From Salinarimonas rosea DSM 21201 (GTDB lineage Bacteria > Pseudomonadota > Alphaproteobacteria > Rhizobiales > Beijerinckiaceae): a stretch of DNA of 64,000 bases. The position numbers and the translations under genes were made by a program. The notes beneath the pieces are model-generated. The model did not search any database. It saw only the letters and a list, made by a program, of their open reading frames with translations, and had not been told where the DNA came from. The DNA is taken from positions 24,106 through 88,105 of the forward strand of contig NZ_AUBC01000024.1 in NCBI RefSeq assembly GCF_000429045.1, written 5' to 3'. Shown piece after piece: positions 57,691 through 64,000 of this stretch; position 1 is the stretch's first letter, and the number at the start of each line of letters is the position of its first letter.

Positions 57691-60609
57691 TCACCGGTTG
57701 TTCAGGAGGAGCTCCATGAGCCCGCGCGCCGCCTCCGCCGCAGGATCGCGGGGCAGGGGCGGCGCGGGTGGCTCGACGGCGGGCGCAGGGACCGGAACGG
57801 GGACGGGGGAGGGGGAGGGGGAGGCGGCCGGCGCCGGTCGGGCCGGCGCCGCCGGCACGCCGAGGAGGCGCTCCAGCCCGCGTGCGGCCTCCGCGCCCAC
57901 GGCACGCTCCAGCGCCTCGCCGGCGGAGGGCGCGTCGATGCCGAAGACGCCGGTGCCCAGCTCCCGCAGGCGCTCGTAGGCGCCCACCGGGTCCTGCAGC
58001 ACGCCGGCGATGTCGGGATAGATCCGCGGGCGCGCCCACGGTCCCTCGATCCGGACAGGCGCGCCGAAGCCGACCAGCCGGACGCCCTCGCCCTGCCGCT
58101 GCTCCAGCGCGACGCGTGGTTCCACCGTGAAGGCGAGGCGCTGCGCCGGCAGGTCGATCGCGCCGGTGCCGGTCATGTCGACGAGCGGCCCCACGAGCCG
58201 CAGGTCGTCGGTGCGCGCCGTGCCGTCCGCGATGGCGAAGCCCGCCTCGAAGGCGAAGAGCTCCGTGCGCGCGCCCTCCGCCAGGCGCCAGCCGTCGACG
58301 ATGCCGGTCGCGAGGAGCCGCCCCAGCGCGGTGACGTCGACGCCGCGGATCGCGCCGTCGCGGAAGGCGAAGCCGGCGCTGCCCGAGAGGCTCTCCATCA
58401 GCGTGCGCTGGGTGACGAGCCGCCCGGAGACGTCGAGCCGCACGCCGCCGCGCCCCTCCAGCCGCTCGAAGCCGGCGGCGTCCGTCAGGAACGGGCGCAC
58501 GTCGAGGTCGGCGAAGCCGAAGCGCGCCGAGAGCCGCGGCGCCGCGGGGGTCGCGTCGACCTCGACGCGACCGTTGCCGCCCCCGCCGTAGAGCGCGATC
58601 TCCTGGAGGTCGGCGGCGAGCGATCCGTTCTCCAGCCGCGCGGAGAGCGAGACGCGCCCGGTCTCGATGCCGCGGAAGACGAGGGCGCCGAGCGAGAGGT
58701 CGAGCGTCGCGTCGAGCGCGCGCAGCGCCGAGAGGTCGACCGGAGTCTCGCTCCAGCCGCCGCCGGCGGCGGCCGGGGCGGCGGAGAGGCCGAAATACGG
58801 GTTGAGGTCCAGCCGGTCGAGCGCGAGCCGCGCCTCGAGCCGTGGGCGGGCGCCGCCGACGAGCAGCCGCGCCGTGCCGGTGCCGCTCGCGCCGTCGAGC
58901 GACAGCCGCGCATCGGCGACCGCGACCGAGCCGGGCTCGACCGCGAGGCGCCCCGAGACGGCGAAGGGGCCGAGCCCGCCCGGCGTCGCGGGTGGGCGGC
59001 CGAGCCAGGCGAGGAGGTCGCGTAGCGAGCCGGTGCGCAGCGACGCCTCGCCGGCGCTCGCCGGCTGCGCCCCGAGCGTGCCGCGATAGCCGGCCTCGAA
59101 CCGAGGCGCCGACAGCGCGAGGTCGAGGGGCGCGGCGCGGCCCTCGACGAGGGCGCGCAGGTCGAGCGAGCCGTCGAGCCCGATCCGTTCGCCGCGCCAC
59201 ACCGTGTCGCCCGAGATCCGGACCGGCCGGGTCAGGTCGGCGAGGTCGACGGCGAGCGTCGTCTGCGACAGCCGCGTCGCGTCCGCCCCCGGCGCCACGG
59301 CGGCGAGGGCGGGGATGCGCGCCTCGCCCTGCACGAGCGCGACGCGTCCCGCGGCGTTCAGGCTCGCGCGCAGCGCCTGCGGCGTCTCGCCGGCGAGCGC
59401 GAAGCGCAGGTCGGCGGCGACGAGGCCGGAGAGCGCGGGCGCGTCCGCCGCGCCGAGGCCCGGGGCGAGCGTCGCCGCGAGGACGGAGGCGTCGAGATCG
59501 CGCGCGGCGAGGCTGCCGGAGACGCGCGCCTGCGCCCCGTCGCGGCCGATGCGTGCCTCGCCGGACACGACGCCGGCGGCGAAGCCCGCCTCGTCGACGA
59601 CCAGGCTCGCGGCGTCGTCCTCGAGCTGGACCTGGAGGCGTGCGGGCGCGATCTCGCGGCCGGCGACCCGCAGGCGCTCGAGCGCGAGCTCGACGTCGCC
59701 GACGACGACGCCAAGCGCGGAGAGATCGATGGCCTGCGGCCCCGCGCCGCCACCGCCCCCGGAGAGGAGCGCGTCGAGATCGAGAAGTGCGCCCGCGAGG
59801 CGCAGGTCGATCGCCGGCGCCGCGCCGGCGAGCACGACGTCCGCCGCGCCCGAGAGCCGGCTCTCGCCGCTCCGGAGCGCGAGGTCGCGCAGGACGAGCC
59901 GAGGGCTCGCGAAGGCCGCGCGCGCCTGCGCCTCGAGGCGCGCCGGCAGCAGGCCGGGCGCCTCGAGCCCGAGCGCGACGCCGGCGTCCTCGCCCGCCAG
60001 CAAGGCCGCGGGAGAGTCGACGCCGGCGTCCAGCGCGAAGGCGCGCCCGTCGAGCCGCCCCGTCGCCTCGAGGGTGGTCTCCCGGCCGGGGTCCGGCATG
60101 GCGAGGACGAACGAGAGGTCGTCGAGCCGGGTCTCGCCGGCCGCGCCGCGCAGGACGAGGAGGCCGTCGGTCACGGCCAGCCGGTCGATCGACACGGCCG
60201 CGAGCGCGCTCGCGTCGCCCGCGGGCGCATCGCCGGCCGGCGCCGGGCCGATGCCGCGCACGATCCGCACGACGGGGCGCTCGAGCGCGATCTCGGTGAG
60301 GCGCACGGAGCCCGACAGGAGCGGCGCGAGCGCCAGCCCGAAGGCGGCGCGCTCGACGTCGGCGGCGAGGGCGTCGTGCGCGTCCGCGGCGCTCTCGATG
60401 CGCAGGCGCTCGGCGGTGAGCGCGATCTCGGGGAAGACGCCGAGCGACACCGGCCCGTCGAAGGCGACGCGCCAGCCGGTGCGGGCCTCGATCTCGGCGG
60501 CGATGCGCGCGCGCACCGTCTCCGCCGGCACGAGCAGCGGCACCAGCGCCAGCGCGCCCGCGGCGAGCGCCAGGAGCGCCGCCGCACCGATCACCACCCG
60601 CCGCAGCAT
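57691..60609 (-). CDS. AsmA-family protein
   Basis: 972-aa inner-membrane-anchored periplasmic protein of the AsmA/TamB-like repeating beta-groove superfamily, thought to take part in lipid traffic or outer-membrane assembly. The N-terminus is the AsmA signature: one span (VVIGAAALLALAAGALALVPLLV) followed by AAEIEARTGWRVAFDGPVSLGVFP. The middle is long beta-rich repeats. A C-terminal AsmA_2 type region (residues about 650-850) precedes a Pro-rich linker and a short helical end RGLMELLLNNR. Monocistronic by spacing. Confidence 0.9.
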   Translation of the reverse strand: MLRRVVIGAAALLALAAGALALVPLLVPAETVRARIAAEIEARTGWRVAFDGPVSLGVFPEIALTAERLRIESAADAHDALAADVERAAFGLALAPLLSGSVRLTEIALERPVVRIVRGIGPAPAGDAPAGDASALAAVSIDRLAVTDGLLVLRGAAGETRLDDLSFVLAMPDPGRETTLEATGRLDGRAFALDAGVDSPAALLAGEDAGVALGLEAPGLLPARLEAQARAAFASPRLVLRDLALRSGESRLSGAADVVLAGAAPAIDLRLAGALLDLDALLSGGGGGAGPQAIDLSALGVVVGDVELALERLRVAGREIAPARLQVQLEDDAASLVVDEAGFAAGVVSGEARIGRDGAQARVSGSLAARDLDASVLAATLAPGLGAADAPALSGLVAADLRFALAGETPQALRASLNAAGRVALVQGEARIPALAAVAPGADATRLSQTTLAVDLADLTRPVRISGDTVWRGERIGLDGSLDLRALVEGRAAPLDLALSAPRFEAGYRGTLGAQPASAGEASLRTGSLRDLLAWLGRPPATPGGLGPFAVSGRLAVEPGSVAVADARLSLDGASGTGTARLLVGGARPRLEARLALDRLDLNPYFGLSAAPAAAGGGWSETPVDLSALRALDATLDLSLGALVFRGIETGRVSLSARLENGSLAADLQEIALYGGGGNGRVEVDATPAAPRLSARFGFADLDVRPFLTDAAGFERLEGRGGVRLDVSGRLVTQRTLMESLSGSAGFAFRDGAIRGVDVTALGRLLATGIVDGWRLAEGARTELFAFEAGFAIADGTARTDDLRLVGPLVDMTGTGAIDLPAQRLAFTVEPRVALEQRQGEGVRLVGFGAPVRIEGPWARPRIYPDIAGVLQDPVGAYERLRELGTGVFGIDAPSAGEALERAVGAEAARGLERLLGVPAAPARPAPAASPSPSPVPVPVPAPAVEPPAPPLPRDPAAEAARGLMELLLNNR

Positions 60610-60679
60610 CGCGCCCTTCGCCTCGCCGATCGTTCCCGCTTCGTGCGCGACTGTAGCCGATTCGCGGTGCGGTGGCGCG

Positions 60680-63100
60680 TCAGGTCGCGCGGGCCGCGTC
60701 CTCTCCGGCGTCCTCGCCGGCGGCCCTGAGCGCCCGCCAAACGGCCTGCGGCGTCGCCGGCATGTCGATGTGCCCGACGCCGCGGGCGCGCAGCGCGTCG
60801 ACGACCGCGTTCATCACGGCGGGCAGCGCCCCCGCGCAGCCCGCCTCGCCGCAGCCCTTGACGCCGAGCGGGTTGGTCGTGGCGGGAAGCTCGAGGTTCT
60901 CGACCGCGAGGAAGGGCGCGTCGTCCGCCCGCGGCAGGCCGTAGTCCATGAAGGATCCGGCGAGCGGCTGGCCGTCCGCGTCGAAGACGACGCGCTCCAT
61001 CAAGGCCTGGCCGATCCCCTGCACCACGCCGCCGTGCAGCTGGCCCTCGACCAGGAGGGGGTTGACCACCACGCCGAAATCGTTGGCGGCGGTGTAGCGC
61101 ACGACGCGGGTGACGCCGGTCTCCGGGTCGATCTCGACCTCGGCCACGTGGCAGCCGTTGGGGAAGGCCGAGGGCGAGCCCTCGTGGACATGGGTGACGT
61201 CGAGCGTGCGGGGCACGTCGTCGGGCAGCGCCGCGACGAAGCCCTCGTCGCGCAGCCGCGCGGCGAGCTCCAGGACGCCGATCGTCCGGTCGGTGCCGGC
61301 GATGGCGAAGCGGCCGTCCTCGAAGACGACATCGACGGGGGACGTCTCCAGCGCGTGCGCCGCGAGCGGCCGGCCGGCCTCGATCACCCGCTCGGCCGCG
61401 CCGACGATGGCGGCGCCGGACGCCATGATCGACTTCGAGCCGCCGGTGCCGCCGCCGGCGACGAGCCGGTCGCTGTCGCCCTGCTCGAGGCGGATCGCCT
61501 CGAAAGGCAGGCCGAGGCGCTGGGACAGCACCTGCGCGAAGGCGGTGGCGTGGCCCTGGCCGTAGTCGAGCGTGCCGGTGAGGAGCGTCACCGTGCCGTC
61601 CGTCTCGAAGCGCAGGCCGCCCATCTCGGCGGTGACCATCGCCGTCACCTCGCAATATTGCCCGATGCCGAGGCCCCGGAGGAGCCCCCGCGCCTCGCTC
61701 TCGGACCGGCGCGCGGGGAAGCCCGCGACGTCGGCGGCCGCGAGCGCCGCGTCGAGGATCGCGGGAAAGTCGCCGCTGTCGTAGCGGGTGCCGGCGGCGG
61801 TCTCGAAGGGGATCATGCCGGGCGTGACGTGGTTCCTTCGGCGCAGCTCCACCGGGTCGATCCCCATCTCGGCAGCGGCCGCCTCGACGAGGCGCTCCAT
61901 CAGGTAGTTGCCGTCCGGCCGGCCGGCGCCGCGATAGGGCCCGACGGGGGTCGTGTTGGTGTAGGCGCAGGCGATGCGGGCGTGCACCACCGGCGTGCGG
62001 TAGACCGAGACCGCGTTCTTGGGAATGTTGATCGTCGAGAACAGCGGCGCCACCGGGTTCAGCCAGGCGCCGAGGTCGGCGACGCCCTCGATCCGCAGCG
62101 CGAGGAAACGACCCTCGGCGTCGAGCGCCAGCGCCCCGTCTAGGGTCAGCGCGCGGCCGTGGTGGTCGGACAGGAAGCTCTCGGAGCGGGTGTCGACCCA
62201 GCGCACCGGACGCCCGAGCGCCTTGGCTGCGTGGAGGAGCGCCACGTATTCGGGGTAGACGGCGGATTTCATCCCGAACGAGCCGCCGACCTGGCCCGTC
62301 AGCACGCGGATGCGCTCGGGCGCGAGCCCCATCGCCTTGGCCAGCAGTCCGCGCATCGGGAAGACGCCCTGGCTGCCGAGCCGCAGGGTGAAGCGGTCCT
62401 CGGCGGGATCGTAGGAAGCGATCGCTGCGCGGGGCTCGAGCGGGCTCGGCACGACGCGGTTCGAGGCCACGGTCAGGCGCGTGACGTGCGCGGCGCGGCC
62501 GAAGGCGGCCTCGCAGGCGTCGGCGTCGCCGAAGGCCCAGTCGACGGCGCGGTTGCCCGGCACCTCGTCCCAGATCGCCGGCGCGCCGGGGCCGAGCGCG
62601 TCGCGCGGGTCGGCGACGGCGGGAAGCGCCTCGATGTCGGGCATCACGGCCTCGGCGCCGTCGCGCGCGGCGGCGGCGGTCTCGGCCACGACGAGGGCGA
62701 TCGGGTCGCCCACGCACCGCACCTTGTCCGAGGCGAGGGCGGCGCGCGGGGGCACGATCATCGCCGTGCCGTCGGCGTTCTTCAGCGTCGCGGCGATGCC
62801 GGCCGGGAGCGTGCCGGTCCAGGCGAGATCCTCGGCCGTGTAGACGGCGACGACGCCGGGCAGCTCGAGGGCGCCCGCGGCGTCGATCCCGCGCAGCACC
62901 CCGTGGGCGATGCTGGAGCGCACGACGACCGCGTGGAGCGCCCCGTCCATCGCGATGTCGTCCGTGTAGCGCCCCTCGCCCCGGAGGAGCATCGGGTCCT
63001 CGGTGCGCGGCACCGGCTGCCCCACGCCGAACTTCGTCGTCCCGAGAGAACTGCCAAGAGAACTGCCAAGAGGATTGCCAAGAGGATTGCTCTCGTCCAT
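60680..63100 (-). CDS. Molybdenum hydroxylase large subunit (xanthine/CO dehydrogenase family), orphan
   Basis: 806-aa Mo-cofactor subunit. The xanthine dehydrogenase a/b hammerhead region lies at about 25-135, and the Mo-binding domain carries [38 protein letters not shown] and the catalytic-Glu motif KGCGEAGC near the end. The PYRGAGR loop is that of form II (CoxL-like, not true CODH AYRCSFR) enzymes, so the substrate is probably an aldehyde or N-heterocycle. The N-terminus has four tetrapeptide units (NPLG/SSLG). The FAD and [2Fe-2S] subunit genes expected of a CoxMSL set are not adjacent, so it relies on partners elsewhere. Confidence 0.88.
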   Translation of the reverse strand: MDESNPLGNPLGSSLGSSLGTTKFGVGQPVPRTEDPMLLRGEGRYTDDIAMDGALHAVVVRSSIAHGVLRGIDAAGALELPGVVAVYTAEDLAWTGTLPAGIAATLKNADGTAMIVPPRAALASDKVRCVGDPIALVVAETAAAARDGAEAVMPDIEALPAVADPRDALGPGAPAIWDEVPGNRAVDWAFGDADACEAAFGRAAHVTRLTVASNRVVPSPLEPRAAIASYDPAEDRFTLRLGSQGVFPMRGLLAKAMGLAPERIRVLTGQVGGSFGMKSAVYPEYVALLHAAKALGRPVRWVDTRSESFLSDHHGRALTLDGALALDAEGRFLALRIEGVADLGAWLNPVAPLFSTINIPKNAVSVYRTPVVHARIACAYTNTTPVGPYRGAGRPDGNYLMERLVEAAAAEMGIDPVELRRRNHVTPGMIPFETAAGTRYDSGDFPAILDAALAAADVAGFPARRSESEARGLLRGLGIGQYCEVTAMVTAEMGGLRFETDGTVTLLTGTLDYGQGHATAFAQVLSQRLGLPFEAIRLEQGDSDRLVAGGGTGGSKSIMASGAAIVGAAERVIEAGRPLAAHALETSPVDVVFEDGRFAIAGTDRTIGVLELAARLRDEGFVAALPDDVPRTLDVTHVHEGSPSAFPNGCHVAEVEIDPETGVTRVVRYTAANDFGVVVNPLLVEGQLHGGVVQGIGQALMERVVFDADGQPLAGSFMDYGLPRADDAPFLAVENLELPATTNPLGVKGCGEAGCAGALPAVMNAVVDALRARGVGHIDMPATPQAVWRALRAAGEDAGEDAARAT
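63043..63090 (-). repeat. Tandem 12-bp repeats at the molybdenum hydroxylase 5' end
   Basis: Four tandem 12-bp units (AATCCTCTTGGC or AGTTCTCTTGGC on the coding strand) encode NPLG/SSLG. The first two and the last two are nearly identical. Slippage expansion in a coding region is likely. Confidence 0.75.
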
Positions 63101-63303
63101 GCCCGCCCTTCACCCTCGTCTTCGCACATTTGCACCGGACGGCAGGCTAGGGCGTGCGTGCGGCGCGGGGAAGACCGCCGGGCGGCATGTCGCGCGGCGG
63201 GGCCATGCGCTGACGGCGCGGGCGGTCCGCAACCTTGCCAGCCCCCGCATCCACGGGCTATGCCTCCCGTTCCGGCGACGACAGGACGGAACCGAGCAGC
63301 TTC

Positions 63304-63558
63304 ATGGCAGACCAGAGCCCCACCGACATCGCGCAGATGCCCTTCGAAGCCGCGCTCGCGGAGCTCGAGGAGATCGTGCGCAAGCTCGAGCAGGGCTCCG
63401 TGCCGCTCGAGGAGTCGATCCGCGTCTACGAGCGCGGCGAGGCCCTCAAGAAGCATTGCGAGACGCTCCTGAAGAGCGCGGAGGCGCGCATCGAGAAGAT
63501 CGGCCTCGGCTCGGACGGGACCCCGCGCGGCGCGGCCCCCCTCGACGTCGAGCCCTGA
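63304..63558 (+). CDS. xseB: Exodeoxyribonuclease VII small subunit
   Basis: 84-aa helical subunit of exonuclease VII. Typical features are [35 protein letters not shown] with the LEE/LE..G...LEE signature, and a C-terminal helix ending in EARIEKI. ATG 63304 follows a short leader. The dxs gene begins 129 bp downstream in the same orientation, an arrangement common in alphaproteobacteria. The large subunit gene xseA is not in the window. Confidence 0.95.
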   Translation: MADQSPTDIAQMPFEAALAELEEIVRKLEQGSVPLEESIRVYERGEALKKHCETLLKSAEARIEKIGLGSDGTPRGAAPLDVEP

Positions 63559-63569
63559 CGCCGCGATTT

Positions 63570-63588
63570 CGGTTCCCGCGTGGAACCG
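63570..63588 (+). terminator. Short hairpin after xseB
   Basis: CGGTTCC (63570-63576) and GGAACCG (63582-63588) form a 7-bp perfect stem with a 5-nt loop, 12 bp past the xseB stop. May weaken read-through to dxs. Confidence 0.4.
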
Positions 63589-63686
63589 CCGCGGCTCCCG
63601 GCCCGTATGCATCCGCGCGGGCGCCTCGACGGGCTCGCCCCCGCGACCCATATCAGCCTATCTCTCCGGAAGGTTCAGAGCGTTCC

Positions 63687-64000
63687 ATGCCCGCAGACAC
63701 CCCCCTCCTCGATACGATCCGCGATCCCGCCGACCTGCGCGGGCTGTCCGACGCCGATCTCCGCCGGGTGGCGGACGAGCTTCGGGCGGAGACGATCGAC
63801 GCCGTGTCGGTGACGGGCGGGCATCTCGGGGCCGGGCTCGGGGTGGTGGAGCTGACGGTCGCGCTGCATTCGGTGTTCGAGACGCCCCGCGACCGGCTGA
63901 TCTGGGACGTCGGGCACCAGGCCTACCCGCACAAGATCCTCACCGGCCGGCGCGACCGCATCCGCACCCTGCGCCAGGGCGGCGGTCTGTCGGGCTTCAC
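63687..64000 (+). CDS. dxs: 1-deoxy-D-xylulose-5-phosphate synthase, N-terminal part
   Basis: First 104 codons, cut by the window end. DXS catalyses the thiamine-diphosphate-dependent joining of pyruvate and glyceraldehyde 3-phosphate, entry to the MEP isoprenoid pathway that feeds carotenoid synthesis (crtB/crtI). Diagnostic segments: [40 protein letters not shown], and [21 protein letters not shown] 63687 is the family-usual start. Confidence 0.96.
   Translation, partial: MPADTPLLDTIRDPADLRGLSDADLRRVADELRAETIDAVSVTGGHLGAGLGVVELTVALHSVFETPRDRLIWDVGHQAYPHKILTGRRDRIRTLRQGGGLSGF

Noticed and set aside
54326..57979. A 1217-aa open frame on the plus strand
   Set aside because: Antisense to the TRAP permease and binding-protein genes. 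Composition is Arg/Glu/His-rich, typical of antisense frames in GC-rich DNA.
63582..63606. EcfG-like promoter before dxs (GGAAC-N16/17)
   Set aside because: The downstream box is CCGT/CGTA rather than CGTT, and the GGAAC is part of a hairpin arm.

Overview
The window is a GC-rich (roughly 70%) chromosomal segment of an alphaproteobacterium, most likely of the order Hyphomicrobiales. Supporting signs are an exo-type exopolysaccharide locus with exoP/exoK/exoQ/exoF/exoD relatives, promoter motifs of the alphaproteobacterial general-stress sigma factor EcfG, the xseB-dxs pair, divergent oxyR/katG and carotenoid crtI/crtB genes. A pigmented, halotolerant genus such as Salinarimonas would fit, but that is a guess. 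Most genes are packed head to tail with ATGA/GTGA overlaps.

Region 1 (1-14470): a succinoglycan-like exopolysaccharide (EPS) locus. It holds galE, a chain-length/co-polymerase protein (ExoP type, with a degenerate kinase P-loop), five glycosyltransferases, a secreted GH16 glycanase (ExoK type), an ExoQ-type polymerase, the membrane phosphoglycosyltransferase that starts repeat synthesis, and an ExoF-type export protein. A small antisense membrane gene resembles the ExoX/SyrA repressors. Perfect EcfG-type promoters (GGAAC-N16-CGTT) precede galE and the initiating transferase. No Wzx flippase is present in the window.

Region 2 (14615-21728): a complete lasso-peptide cluster directly beside the EPS genes. 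It has a 55-aa precursor (predicted core 24 aa, ring Gly1-Asp9, C-terminal Ser), B1 (PqqD-like recognition element), B2 (leader peptidase), C (cyclase), an HPr-kinase-like P-loop kinase, an ABC exporter and a divergent nucleotidyltransferase. The kinase and C-terminal Ser predict a tail-phosphorylated lasso peptide, possibly further modified by the nucleotidyltransferase. A perfect 28-bp palindrome follows the precursor gene, and a symmetric GGAAC...GTTCC element lies between the divergent units.

Region 3 (21911-29481): an RpiR-family regulator with a palindromic candidate operator, followed by a five-gene peptide/nickel-class ABC importer and an alpha/beta hydrolase.

Region 4 (29744-45649): an MHYT hybrid histidine kinase, a SulP transporter with a universal stress protein, a thiol peroxidase-like protein, a Crp/Fnr regulator facing a small periplasmic protein, katG/oxyR, exoD, a Tat-exported metallo-hydrolase, a tiny secreted protein, a Nudix hydrolase, an SDR with a candidate EcfG promoter, a 54-aa protein and glpK.

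Region 5 (45793-64000): carotenoid genes crtB-crtI with a degenerate alpha/beta hydrolase, a tandem GNAT protein with gatB, a one-TM protein, an atypical pyruvate kinase downstream of a TAXI-TRAP transporter, an AsmA protein, an orphan molybdenum hydroxylase large subunit, xseB and the start of dxs.

No tRNA, rRNA, CRISPR array, insertion sequence or phage gene was seen. All functions are read from sequence motifs; no database search was run.
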